DNA of 62,000 nt, from the NCBI GenBank assembly GCA_037447655.1, contig JBBHKE010000333.1, positions 1-62,000 on the forward strand, read 5' to 3'. Below the pieces are notes generated by a model. It had not been told where the DNA came from. It ran no database searches and saw only the letters and a list, made by a program, of their open reading frames with translations. The translations under genes and the position numbers were made by a program. This DNA comes from Zygnema cylindricum (Eukaryota > Streptophyta > Zygnematophyceae > Zygnematales > Zygnemataceae). Of the stretch, positions 1 through 12,300 are shown piece after piece. Numbering within the stretch: the first letter of the stretch is position 1; the number at the start of each line of letters is the position of its first letter.

Positions 1-532
1 ATTGAAAGCTCTCAAAGGTAAGATTTAACCACAAATTTTGCAACAACAAAATTGAAAGCAATCAAAGGTAACAATTTAGGGTTTGAAAAGTTTTGAGTCA
101 TTTCTGGACTCCTTTGCTCTTGAAGAATTAAAATACTCCACTTTCCTTCTCCTCCATTAGCAAATTTCCCACTTCTCACTACATCAAGATCTTTTACTCT
201 CTAATCCTCACATCCTCACCCTTCATAGCTTTAAGCCCTCCCTCTACACATGAATCATTGCTAAGAGAAGGCAAGTTTGTTTGGCCTCTAGGTAATTCGA
301 GTGAGCTTCAGCGGTGGCTAAACTTCCCACCCCGCCTAAGTCCTGAGGACCTAAGCAAGCCCCACATCTAACCAGTGGCCGCTGGTAGTGTGGTCACTTA
401 GTTTCCCTCCAATCCCCTACCACTCACATTGTGGTTCCACCAACCCGGGTCAGAGCACCCTCAACGGTCACGGCGGTCGATTTTTGGGTGAGCAAGCTTC
501 TCTTTGGCTTTTAACCAAGCTTTGATACCATA
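1..532 (-). mobile_element. Leader and primer-binding site of a truncated minus-strand LTR retrotransposon
   Basis: This is the untranslated leader of an element that continues beyond the left window edge. At 519-530 the plus strand reads GCTTTGATACCA. On the minus strand this is TGGTATCAAAGC, one mismatch from the usual plant primer-binding site for the 3' end of initiator tRNA-Met (TGGTATCAGAGC). Two bases later an LTR edge begins (533). No coding sequence is visible here; gag would lie outside the window. Confidence 0.6.
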
Positions 533-971
533 TGTAACAGGAACTCCTACCTCTTAGAAATCCCATTACTACATCACATTTCAACCACACATTCCACACA
601 TTGGAAAATTACACATTCTCATTGGAAAACACTCACATAAAGAAATAAACTTTAAATTAAAAGAAGCTTCTATCCACATAAGATTAGCTTGGTCTCTTGC
701 CCTCGTGGCTCAACTCTTCTTATTAAAGTATTTTCATTGCTCTCCACTCTTAAATAATTATATCTCTTTTCTACAAAAACACTACTTAGTTTGTAAGAGA
801 TTTCAATGCCAAAATGCCAATACTCCAATTTGGTTTTAATCGCTCAGGACCAAGATTAGTCGGAATTTCCACAAAATTTTCCCAAAGGAAAAGATGTCTA
901 CTCTCCTCTTACACCTCACTATTTATCCATCATCGTCGTGGACTAGCCTGGCCAGAGTCAACGTTTTAACA
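533..971 (-). repeat. 5' LTR (439 bp) of the truncated minus-strand retrotransposon
   Basis: On the minus strand the segment begins TGTTAAAACG and ends CTGTTACA, so it has TG...CA ends with matching TGTTA/TAACA inverted tips. It directly adjoins the tRNA-iMet primer-binding site. The partner LTR lies outside the window, so neither the target duplication nor LTR identity can be checked. Confidence 0.55.
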
Positions 972-2249
972 GGTTTTTACCTAGGCTAATCATTGATCAG
1001 CAAGGACTCAGACCGACCAATGCAAAAACGTGCGAAATCTCTTACTAACTACTTAGCACTTTACTAACCAATCAAACGTTACGTTTCACTACGTACATTT
1101 GCGTGCAAAAGTGCGCGCCAAACGAAACGCGACTTCGCGCGATCGTGCGTAACAAATTTCGCAAGCGAAACTTCCTCCGAAATTCCCTTAAGTGAAAGTG
1201 ACGATTCGTACTAAAATTTGTACGAAACGAACCACCGTGTATACTAAACGTTTCATTAGAACTTTATGAAACGTACACGCGAAATTTCGGTACTAATTTG
1301 ACCCTTAACCCGTTTCAATGATACCTACTTGTTATTTAGACCTTACGATGTCACCTAAATACACCCATCGCTATTACTTTTAAAATAAAACTCCAAATAG
1401 CGTGATTCTTTCGCGGACGTCTACCAAATTTAGTACTCTATACTCATAACACCTAATTACCCCTTTTTAAAAAAGTTCGATCCGCTATTACTTTTACATG
1501 CAACTTGTGACGATTGAAGACGACTACGAAACTTCTGACTATTGGTGACGCCTCCAAAAACAGCGACGATTGTAGACGTCTAGTTTTTATTTAGTGTTGT
1601 GTAACGGCACGGTTTTGCTGATAATCGATAATCCACATTCCGTTCATCGCAGTATTTAAATCATAGTTCAAAAGTAGGTGAAAGTAGGCTTATACAATAT
1701 GCCTATTGTATGCAAAACATACAATATGGTCTTAAGACCCATATTGTATTGGTCGCAAAATGAAAAAAAATAGTAACAGGGTTGAGTTGCACATCGATCG
1801 ATAGAAAATTAAACGTCACGTCTAAATTTTGAAAAACATTCGGTCAAATTTTTATTTTTCGTGAGTTTTGAGGTATTTTTTATCTAAACCATCATATTTC
1901 GACGATCGGACGATCGCTGATCAAAGTAGGGATCTAACAAGATCACATGAAAAGCCCATAACACAACTTATGATAAGACTTACGTCCGCGTTTTTTTTTC
2001 CGGTGTTTTTTTCCCGCGTAATGTCATCTTATGCCTTGTTAGTTCGCTAAAAAAATTCGTCCGGCGGCGTGCGTTGTACTATGATGATACGTCAGATTCG
2101 TATGTTCGTACAAGAGTGTGCACAACGCACACACATACAGTATGCTTACTCTACGCGAGTTTTGTGCCGAGTTTTGTGCGCTTGCCAAAGGCCTACCATA
2201 AAATCGCCTACTTTTGACCTATGATTTAAATATCATCAAGAAAAGTACA
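972..2249. other. Non-coding AT-rich stretch with an hAT-like terminus and a palindrome
   Basis: No gene is supported. At 1592 the sequence TAGTGTTGTGTAACGG begins a copy of the same left terminus as the hAT element at 6365; its right end was not found, so it is probably a fragment. A near-perfect inverted repeat lies at 1719-1749 (arms ATACAATATGGTCTT and AAGACCCATATTGTAT). The rest is unremarkable. Confidence 0.5.
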
Positions 2250-2496
2250 CCGTGAATCAGAGGTCGCAAAAGTCAAAATTTTACATTACCGAAACCTACT
2301 GTTTTTTTTTTCAAAATCTGAGTAACCGACATCCGATGGGGTTATGTCACGCTCCAAATTGTTAACCGTTAACTGATCGGCGTTTACGAAGATAAAAGTT
2401 AACTGAAACTCGATTTCTCGCGACTAACGGTACCCACCTATAACCGAAAAAAGTACAAAATTACAACGCTCATTGTTATTAGTATTAAGCATTTAT

Positions 2497-2970
2497 TACA
2501 TTGCGAATCGTAGTTATCGTAAATAAATAATTAATGTTATCCATTCTAATTCATATTTTTTTCGTTTTTTCAAATAAAAAGTTACTCTAGTTTATCGATA
2601 ACTCTAATTTGAGTTTCTGTCTGTAGTAATTATCCGCTTGAATATCTTTTAGGTACACATATAGAATCTATCAACCATACAATTTCACGTCATTATGACG
2701 TTTTCACTACGCGGTTTGTGAAAACGCAGTTACATCATAACGGCATGTATTAAATCATTTTTTGTACTTTTCTCGTTAACACGGTACAATTTTGTACGTA
2801 AGCCACACTATTTAAAATGCCACTATACTAGAGTTGTTAACGCTGATTCAAAGAGTACCTTAAAAGATGTAAAGAAAAATTAAGAGTTATTTACTCTTTT
2901 TAAGGTTTTTGGGTCAAAATTCGTGGTGACGGAATTAGCGTTAATATCGCTAATTACGATTCGCGGTGTT
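2497..2970. mobile_element. MITE nested in the hAT element
   Basis: The left edge TACATTGCGAATCGTAG and the right edge ...CGATTCGCGGTGT form imperfect inverted repeats sharing the GCGAATCG core. Internal stretches resemble the MITE at 35265-35830, for example GGAATTAGCGTT followed by ATACGCTAAT or ATATCGCTAAT near the right end. The family has TA-flanked ends, which suggests a Tc1/mariner-like relative; this class assignment is inferred. No coding capacity. Confidence 0.55.
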
Positions 2971-3789
2971 TTTTAGGGTAAATGGAAAATTATGATTAAT
3001 AATACTATTTAATGCAAGGAGACGTGGCAAGTTATAGTCCACGTCTTTAAATAATGTTGTTAACTATATTTTGTGATTTTTGGCTATAAGTAGTAGCGAT
3101 TTATTAATACTAATAACAAATGAGTGGTGTAGTGGTACATCTCCTTTTGCAAAAAAACAGCTCGTGTACCTCTTATTTTTACTATTTTATCTTTTTACAA
3201 TCTCCCTTTACGTATATGTTTTTTCCTCGACAGTCACCTCTTTCAAGAGATTCGTTCCTAATTTTGCGTGTAACTCTTAGATTAATGTTTAAACCCTTAT
3301 ATCAATGTTTATTCTCTCGCAAATCTACTTTTTTCGATACAATTTTTGGACGGTTTTTCTTTCGACTATGATACTATTTTATGCATTAAGCAAAAAAGGT
3401 ATATGTTTAAAAAAAAACATAATTTTTCACATAGAAAATCAATTGACAAAAAACACATTGTGATGAGCAAAAAAAACAAAAAATATTTTGTAGTATCAAA
3501 TATAGAAATAATCAAATCACATTCTCGTCCTATTTTCGACTCTATTATACAAATTATCAACCTCAAACTTAAAAATTACAAAAAAATTATAATTCTAAAT
3601 GTGGTATAAATAGTGCGCTTTGGTAATTTGGTAAAAACAAGCATTCCGGTTTAAAAAAAAAAAAAAAAAAAACACTAGAAATATTGTGAAATACAAAATA
3701 AATTCAAAGAAAAAAATATATATAACTAATACTAAAAAAATAACAACAATTAGAAATCAAAGGAAGACAAAAAACTATGCATTTAAAAG

Positions 3790-5679
3790 ATCTCGGTTGA
3801 TTTTACAACACAAAAGATCACTAACAGCTGAAGCCGCTAGTGAGCTCCTCTTCTTTGTTATCAAGTTCCCGACATCCGATAAATTGCATTCAAACATGAA
3901 GCTAGAAGCTGGAATAGCTTGGATAGATCTAGCAACACCGGCTAAAATAGGAAATCCTCCATCTTTCGCACGTATATTTGATTTTTTTTTCCACTATTCA
4001 AGTATTTTCTAATTTCATATAAAGTTCTTTCAATTTTTGCAAGTTTGGGGAATCGGTCGGGCATTCTTTCTCACCGTCATTGTAAAATATTTTTCTTATG
4101 TTACAATGGTTATGAAGAGACGATAGTTCAAACAAAAACAAATGTAAGATAGTTCTTTGAATTTTTCCAACTTTAAGGTCGCTGCTTGAGACTTTTCCAA
4201 TAATCGTATTAAAATTAATCGTATTAGTTCGGTAAGGTGAGTCTTATCGATACAAGCAAAGAGTATCAATTTATTTTTTGCTTGAGTGATTGGCCGTATC
4301 TCATTGAATGCATCGTAAATACTCTTAAGCATTCGGAGTCAAGAATTCCACCGCGTTGGGTTTTCTTGTTTTAAAATGGTTTTCAAAAGATTTTGTAAAT
4401 TTTTCTGTTTGAAAAACTTGACCAATGATTTACACGCGTCAATTAGATCAAATAATTCATGAACTTCCACATCCTCTTTATTTTTTTTGGAACTTGCGCT
4501 CTTGTTCAAAATTGTTGTCACAATTGTAGCAATTTTATGGTCCGCGCAAGGTATCCAAGTAAACATACTCGGTAGACCTTCAGCCACACACATGTTAGAG
4601 CCATTGTCGGTCATAACAACACAACGATTTCGCAAAACACCAAAATTGGACATTTCAGAATTGGTCAAACAATTTTTGAGAGCTGTAAAAACATTTGTCG
4701 CGGTATGTTTTACCTCCGGAAAATAATCGACTTGAACCGTCCGTGCATGAAGTTTAAATTCTTTGTCAATAAAATGAGCGGTTACTGACATGAATGAGGC
4801 TCGTTTTATTGTCTCGGTCTAGAGATCGGTCGTAAATGCGACAAAAATATTGTTATCAATATTTTCATTAAGTTTTGGGATGATCAAACTGAGAATATCT
4901 TTGGCAAAAGATAAAATGTAGTTTTTTACGCTATTTACGGACGGGAGTTGCTGGTCGATGTCAACACTTTTGTTGGACGATACACCAACATCAAATAATG
5001 AATCACAAAATGCTTGAAAAACCTGAGGATAAAAAAAAAACAAAAAATATCACACAATTACTAACCATGATCAATAAATAAGGTTTATATCAGAACAACA
5101 TCATGACACACCAAATAATAACAAAAAAAATAAGCGTACGAATATAAATTATAGATGAAAAATAGTGATGAAGCTCAAGAATATAAATTAATTAACAAAA
5201 CAAGTTATAATGACATATACATTAAAGCCATCCTAAATGGAATTCAAAATAAATCATACTTGAACCGTCGACCATCAATAATGGTCAAAGGTCGTCGCAA
5301 CACATAAATGACACCATTTTCGCAATTTTTTTATGTCACTCGTTTTTGCCTCCGTTTCTGAAAGGATTTTACGAAGAAGTCCTCTTGAACTATCCGTGTC
5401 GGCCACATTTGAACATGTTTGAGTGTTAATTGTTGAAGTACCGTTTGTTGACTGGTATTGATAAACTATGAAACATGTATTACAAGCCACAAAACCTCCC
5501 CCCTTTAATATGTATTTGTTTTATGTTTTAGTTTCATAGAGATGTTCAAGTTTTTTCCAACAACTTGAAGTGGCCATGCTTTCTTTCATTAGGTAACACT
5601 GAGCAATTTCAACATTTTTTTATTTTTTAAGTTCGTTTTGGATTCTAGTTTTAAGACAAGCGAGAAAGTTTTTCTCCAT
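3790..5679 (-). pseudogene. hAT transposase pseudogene (BED finger, RNase-H-like core, C-terminal dimerisation domain)
   Basis: Reading on the minus strand, the frame begins MEKNFLACLK near 5679. It then shows a decayed BED-type zinc finger (VACNTCFIVYQYQSTNG near 5480). Next is the start of the catalytic core (VAFTTDL, near 4820, then SVTAHFIDKEF at 4780), followed by the second catalytic block VMTDNGSNM near 4610 and the PTRWNS motif at 4340. The dimerisation domain reads FPILAGVARSIQAIPASS...NLITKKRSSL at about 3790-3965, a classic hAT signature. Several stops and frameshifts break it, for example a stop directly after TTDL, so no active protein is expected. In a living hAT this enzyme excises and reinserts the element by cut and paste. 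Its position inside matched inverted repeats fits that role. Family assignment is secure; the exact clade is not. Confidence 0.85.
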
Positions 5680-6770
5680 TTTGGTGTATGACTAGGTTTT
5701 GTTTGAATTGTGGTCAAGTTTCTCTAACTTAAATAGTTATTAAATTTATCGATATACTGTTTGAAACATGTGAGTAAGCTAATAATTAGGATTTGTCGTG
5801 GGAAATTGACGTAATAATTTGATTTCTGATGATTTGTTAACTAATAATTAATATACGTCGCATGACATTGACAAAATAATATGATATATTTGTGGAAACA
5901 TGTACGATGTATAAGTAAGCCAATAATTACAGTCTGTCACGTGATATTGACATAACGATTTGACATGTTTTTGGAAACACTGTATAAAGTGCATAATTAA
6001 CAATTTACAATAGATTACGATTTGCAGCCCTTATATTTTAGTAAGATTCGCAAGCTTAATAATATCGGTACCGTGTCAAGTTTTTGACGCTAATCATAAT
6101 GTCACGTACTTCCACGATACCAAAAGTACAAATTACAACAATGTTGAAAAAAAAAGTACAAAAATTTCATTTTTTTTCGTTTTTTGCTTAACCGACCGTA
6201 ACCGAATTTTTGTTATGTGAATCAACCGCCCGAATCAGCGCGACCCCCCAAATTCGGCAGCCGAATTCGTTCTGCAACCGGCGCGGGCGGTCGGTAAACG
6301 GTCGGTCACGGTTTCGGTTGACCATTTGCAACCTCTGCCGTGATTTTTTTATAGTGTTAACAACTAGTGTTGTGTATCGGTAAGGATTTGCCGATAAACG
6401 ATATGGGCCTTTTTTCGGGTAGCCGATAATCGATATATTTGTACGATATATTGTTATCGGTATTATCGCCGATAAATACCTGATATTAAAAGGTTATTAT
6501 CAACGATAACACCAATATCGATATATGTACGGACCGTACAAATGAATGTATGGCCAATACACTCAACTGTACGTGTTTTTCCCCAGACGCGCCGCGGACC
6601 ACCTTTCCCCCGATTTCGGTAAACAGTTGCGATGTTTCCTTCATTGTTTAAAATTTAAGGGGGTTTTACTTGAGTACCTCTTCTAGAATGTCCTTTTGAC
6701 TGTTATCTTTTTATAAATGGCAGATAATGGCGGTAATCTAACAGATTTGTTTGTCCGCTTTGTTCGTTTG

Positions 6771-7733
6771 TGTTGAAATCACTAGATTTAGGGAAGGTAT
6801 TTTCTAGGTCTCAATTAAAATAAAAAGGAAAAGAAAAGCAGAGGCAGCCTGCCTCCACCTTCTCTCTTTAGCCCCCTTACTTGTTGTAGTCACTGAAGGA
6901 GAGAGAGGGCTGTGGAGCCATAGTTGCCTTAGCTCCATAGGCACGGCTTAAGAGTGACCCAAGTCCCTCTCAACCAAAAAGGTTGAGTCCGGCAGGACTC
7001 GAACCTCCGACCGGTAGGGCGAGGCGTAGCCGTCAAACCTTACAAGTCTGTTGTAGAAGTCCGTTAGGATACATGAGGTTCGACAGCTATTTCAAACATT
7101 AGATAGACTACTAATCCGATTAACGGAATTACAAATAGGATACATAGAAACTAGTTGGGGAATTAAGTACGCACGAAACAAGTGTACCGGACATTTGTTT
7201 TTGAACGGTTGGGAATTAAAGCCGGTTTGAATCCGACGGCTCACATCATCGCCGAGATCCCGTAACAGCCGCTTTGGCGGTTTTCGAATGTAACATGACC
7301 TGACGACACGTGGCAAAATGTCATTGGAAAGCCGGAATCCCGGGAAGCATATGGACAAGTTCAGAGAAGACAGGCGTCCACTCCATGGCCTTGTCGTACA
7401 CATGCCGTACAGAAAGTACATCGGCCATAGTACCTTTCTGTACTGTAAAGTCTTATGATTGATTTTGTACATCAGTTGATAGGAGTTGTGAGAGGGTTTA
7501 GGACTTAGTGGATTGAGGAGGTAGCCGCCTCTCTCCCAACAAACTTGTATAAATATTGGTATCTTTGCCACTCCATAATTAATCGTCTGGTTGGGTGTTT
7601 TCATTGATTCTTCTTGCTCTAGACTTAGGGGAGTCCAGACTGCATAGGGATGAAGTTAGATAATATATTTGTTTGGTTGGATGGCAGTTGCTCTAGTTGA
7701 AAGTTGGTTAGTTGAAAACTACCTAGATGCTTC
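6771..7733 (+). repeat. copia-1 5' LTR, main part
   Basis: Begins TGTTGAAATC and matches the copia-1 3' LTR at 13639 along its length up to TAGATGCTTC. A TATA-like TATAAATA lies near 7547. The minus strand carries a perfect pol III B-box (GGTTCGAGTCC) at 6995-7005. The LTR resumes at 9265 after a foreign insert and ends with TTGCA at 9305. Confidence 0.8.
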
Positions 7734-9264
7734 AATTGTTTTTAAAAAAGTTAGTTTCACAGTTGCGCTGCTTTGACCTCGCTATCATAACGGCTACTCT
7801 GCTCTTATTTTATTTCGGATGTACGAAACTAAATTTTAGAGGGAGTGTTGTTTCGAAAATTCAGTTTAGTGAGTGCGTGTCGTTTTGTGCATACAAAATG
7901 TTTCGTGGGTACAGTACGAGATTTTAATGCTATCTTGATTTAATGTGGAGGTTCGAATGGTTCTGCAAATTGGGAGAGCAATTGTACTAATTGCTTGGGA
8001 TGTACGGAGTTATTTGAATCAGTGGTAACGTTAGCCGAAGCGGTGGTGACTGTTGAACTAAAGGGAAGAAGGGAGAAATGTAAACTTAGTGGCTGAGAGA
8101 GTCTAAAGGTTTGGGGGAGTGTTGGTTTTCGGAAACCTTTAGTCCTCTCTGTATCACATTGCTATGCTGCCATGCTGCGATGTAAGTTACATCGCAGCCA
8201 TAGCAGCGTGTGTGATAAAGATATTGTGCTGCCATGCTGCGCCAGTCACATCGCAGTCATAGCAGTTTGTGTACTAGGTACTAAGTGTATTGAGACGTAC
8301 GGATCTAATTGAGTGGCGCGAACAAACGTAAGTCAAATGAAAGGCGAATCGCAAAGCGATCCGATTTGGAATATTGTTGAAAGGAACATTGCAAGTACAA
8401 ATTATAATGATGACGAAAGGGATTCATACTGAAAGTTGCATGAGAGGCATTGAGTGGAAAAGACGCCACGTGTATGGATTAATTTTGGTGATGTGGCATC
8501 AGTTCGTCAAGTGATTGTGTGACTGTGTGACATGACATCAAGTATGCAGAAAAAGAGATACGGACGGCGGCGCCGTCAGTTTGGTGAAGGACGCAAAATC
8601 GCGTCCGTCACAAGATACTTATTTTGGACGGTCCCGATTCGATTGACGGAAATAGTAAGACTTGTAAATATTTAACGATGTTTTGTCCTGTGTATTAATT
8701 ATTAGTGTAGGTTTCAGGTACACTCACATTAATAGAGGTAGTTGATTGATTACGAACGGCTGGTATGCCTCCGTACAGCTAGGAGTAAGCTGTAGTGTAT
8801 ATTTGTAGAACTTAGTCATTTTTATACTTACGACCTTTTTGGACAGAAACTGTTTCTGCTCCTCTTTTGGGTTTTTCATCTGAGAGTTGCTCTTAGTTTT
8901 ATAAGCAAAATTATCTGAAATTTTGCATGTGTGTTCCTTTTTGTATTGCCAATATTGTGGCAAATTTGCAGACCTAGTGTGTGTCTCGTTTGCTTGGGGC
9001 TTCATTGAGAAGTTGGTCATATTTATCAAATTTTTTGCAGGCTGTTTTTCTGCAACTTTGACTGAGTGTTGTGATTATTCGGTTAGGTATTGTTATATGA
9101 AAATTGCTGGGAATAGTAAGTGGCCTAGGAACTCTCTTGTTGAGTAGTTTCAGCTGGGTTTGGTTATTCTGTAGAATTCTGAGTGGAATCAAAGGAGGTT
9201 GTTTTGGGGTAGTCTGTGGTGCTTCCGAGGGTACATTCATGGCTGAAAATGGCTATGAACAATA
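7734..9264. mobile_element. Unclassified 1.5-kb insertion inside the copia-1 5' LTR
   Basis: The LTR sequence breaks after GCTTC (7729-7733) and resumes with a second GCTTC (9265-9269), so a 5-bp duplication fits an LTR-type or similar insertion. The insert contains two purine-tract/TGTTG junctions resembling LTR starts (GAGGGAGTGTTG near 7845 and GGGGGAGTGTTGG near 8120). It also has an inverted CTGCGATGTAA/TTACATCGCAG motif near 8180 that recalls the gypsy LTRs at 16.4 and 29.7 kb. No coding region is convincing. It may be a composite of solo LTR fragments; its class is unknown. Confidence 0.5.
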
Positions 9265-9305
9265 GCTTCCTCAATTTTGGTCCAAATGGGGGACACATAA
9301 TTGCA

Positions 9306-9320
9306 GGTTATGGGCCCACC
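9306..9320 (+). promoter_or_regulatory. copia-1 primer-binding site (initiator tRNA-Met anticodon stem-loop)
   Basis: GGTTATGGGCCCACC follows the LTR end TTGCA with no spacer. It is the exact complement of GGTGGGCCCATAACC, the anticodon stem-loop of plant initiator tRNA-Met (recalled family knowledge). The ATG at 9310-9312 is in the gag frame. Confidence 0.7.
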
Positions 9321-12300
9321 CTCTAGGGTGCCCATATTCAACGGATGTGGGTTCATTTCTTGGAAGCTATGATGAGAGGGGCATTGTGTGAGAAACGATA
9401 ATGTGGTATTTTTAGTGGACAAGTGAAACGTCCGTCTCAAGGAACTCCACCAGGGTTTGGAGGAGTGAGGTTTTCTGCGGCAAGATCTACTCCAACGGAG
9501 GAAACAGATGATGGGGACAGCACTTTGTCCAAAAAGGGGAAAGGAAAAGATACACCTCTCACTCCTATTGCCACGGTACCCGGAGCGGTGGCCGTGAAGA
9601 CCGAGGAAAACGATATTCAGATGTGGGAGTACACCAACATGAATGCCAAGCACTTCATTCTGAGGCACCTCACTCAAGCTTTGATGACCTCTCACCTTCA
9701 AATCTTCAAGGCCGAGGAGTTGTGGATGACCTTAGTGGAGATCTATAGAGTTGGTACCATTCAGGAGCTCCGGCTTGTTGAGCAAAGGCTGACGAGTTAC
9801 ACTTTCAAAGGAGGAAAGATGTTGGACTATTGCACCGATCTCTCTTGTTTGTACATAGAGATGGAAAGTGTCGGATGGACAGGTACTATGAAGATGAAAG
9901 TTAACACTCTCATCATGAAGTTGCCGGAGGAGTATGAAAATATAGTGTACCGAGTGCAAGAAATGGATAATAGTGCTTGGAAGTGGAACATCGTGGTCCG
10001 GATGATACTTGTGCAAGAGAACACCATTGAGATCCGGAGAGGAGGAGAGAGCGTTCAAGCTCTAGCTACCGCAACGGACTTGTGGAGGAAGGATCCGAAG
10101 AAGCCGTATAACAACTTCAAAGGCGAAAAGAACCAATCTAGAGAACCGAGGACTCCAAAGGGCCTTTGCCATTTCTGCAAAAAGCTGGGGCACTTCATAG
10201 CTGATTGCATCAAGCTATCGGAGTTGAGGCTTCAAGAAAATCATGGAGGGGGTTCTTCCGGAGGGAAGAAGAAAGCACTTATGGTCACACGAGTGAAAGA
10301 AGAAACCGAGGAGGATAAGTCATCCGAGGAGGAGGATAGGGAGCTTCTTCTTGACGAGAATCTAGAGGAGAAGGAGATCCCTCGATAACAGAAGTGTGCC
10401 CTTAGAGAAATTCGGGAAGCTCCAGAGGAGGGATGGATCATTGATTCAGGTGCATCCATGCATATGTGTCATGACAGGCACCTCTTCACTAAGCTAAGAA
10501 AGATCCCTATTGTGGAAATAGTGTATGGGGATGGGAGAGTAGTTATCACAGATCTAGTGGGCTCGGTAGATCTGAAAGTCTTAGTGGAGGGTAACACTTC
10601 TATTCTCACCTTCTCAGATGTGCTCTACATTCCTCAATTGAGTAAGAATCTTATGTCTACTTCTGTATTAGATGACAAAGATTTTGATACCTTCACTAGA
10701 AAGGGAGTCTTTACAGCTAAGTATGGAGATGAAGTCTACTTCACTGCAGATAAGGGTAGCCAAGGAATATTTAGGCTTAACTTGAGTAATGAAAAGAAGA
10801 GTGTTTACTATGGTGGTGTTCCGAGCTTGATGATCTGGCATAAGCGTTTGGGACATGTGCATTTTGACAGGCTGAGGGAAATGAAGAAGTTGGGTGCAGT
10901 AGAAGGCATTCAGTTTGGGGATAATGAAATGATAGATGATTGTAGTGGCTGTGCCCAAGGTAAGGCTCACAGACTTCCTTTTCCCAAAACCGCCACATAT
11001 AGAGGTGATAAAGTACTAGATCTGGTCCACACAGATATCTGGGGACCAGCAAGAGTGCCATCGGTTGGGGGAAAGGGGTATATGTTAACAATTACCGATG
11101 ATTGGTCTAGATATTTCAGAGTCTACTTCTTGAAAACAAAGTCTGAAACACCAAAATACTTTAAAGAATACAAAGCCTGGAGTGAGAAGTTGCACGGAAC
11201 CCCCATTAAGAGAATGATAATGGGGGAGAGTACACCTATAACCAGTTTGACGATTATTTGAGAGATGAGGGAGTTAGCATCAGAAAACTGTACCGAATAA
11301 TCCAGAACAGAATGGGGTAGCTGAGAGGTTAAACCGGACTTTGGGAGATAGTGTGTGCAGCATGGTGGCAGATAAAAAATAGGAAGAAGATTTTGGGCAG
11401 AGGCCATGAACTGTGCTAACTTCATTAACAATAGAGTCCTCACCACTGCCGTTAAAGGAATGAACCTTTATGAGAGATGGGTTGGAAGGAAACCGAAAAA
11501 TTCTCACTTGGAAGTGTTTGGTAGTCAAGTTTACTGTCTTGACACAGATAAGAAAAACTAAAAACTAGATGCTAAAGGGAAACCGGGATATTTTGTGGGA
11601 TATGATGAGGATGTCAAGGGATATAGAGTCTATGACTTAGCTAAAAAGGATATCATTCTAGTAAAGCATCTAGTTGTCATGGATGAAGGTAAGTCCTTTG
11701 ATCCTTTCAAATACACTAAGAAAATCAGAATCAGTTTTGAGTCCGAGAGTGAGGAGGACTTAGATCTTCCTAGAAGGGACACAAGTGAACACATGATTGC
11801 AGATTCAGGGGAGATAATAGATGGGGGAGATATACCAGAATCCCCTCATACTCCTACACACTTTGATGTGAGAGAGGAAAAGGAGTTAGAACCAGTTTCC
11901 ATGGATAGGGGAGCTGATGAGACAGTTCGGAGGAATCCAAGACTTCCCTCCATTCCAGCTTCGGACTTTGAGGGAGGACGGAGGAGCAGCAAAAGGCTTC
12001 AAGAAAAACAGGTTGTTCACAAGGTAGCAAAGCTTTCTCGCCCAGATGAGCCTCAGTCATACTCTGAGGCAATGGACAATCCAGAGAAAGAAAGATGGGT
12101 TAGAGCCATAAATGATGAGATGGCTTGAATCATGGAGGCAAATACTTGGGAGCTGGTGGATTGTCCACAAGACAGAAAACCTATTGGGTGTTAATGGGTA
12201 TTTAACTAAAACTGAACCCAGATAACACCATCGAGAGATATAAGGCTTGGCTGGTGGCAAAAGGGTTCACCTAAAAAGAGGGGATAGATTATGAGGAGAC

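Larger units (their letters stand above)
2258..6337 (-). mobile_element. hAT DNA transposon (4.08 kb), decayed autonomous copy
   Basis: The left end CAGAGGTCGCAAAAG and the right end (reverse complement CAGAGGTTGCAAATGG) form terminal inverted repeats of hAT type. Flanking 8-mers CCGTGAAT (2250-2257) and CCGTGATT (6338-6345) form a 7/8 target-site duplication, as expected for hAT. Subterminal ACCGACCGT-type motifs recur near both ends, typical of transposase-binding repeats. A decayed transposase lies inside on the minus strand and a MITE is nested at 2497-2970. A 729-bp relative with the same ends lies at 43597-44325. Confidence 0.88.

Noticed and set aside
7092-7604. 170-codon minus-strand frame in the copia-1 LTR and similar ones in other LTRs
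   Set aside because: It lies wholly in non-coding LTR sequence, has no known domain, and is broken in the other LTR copies.
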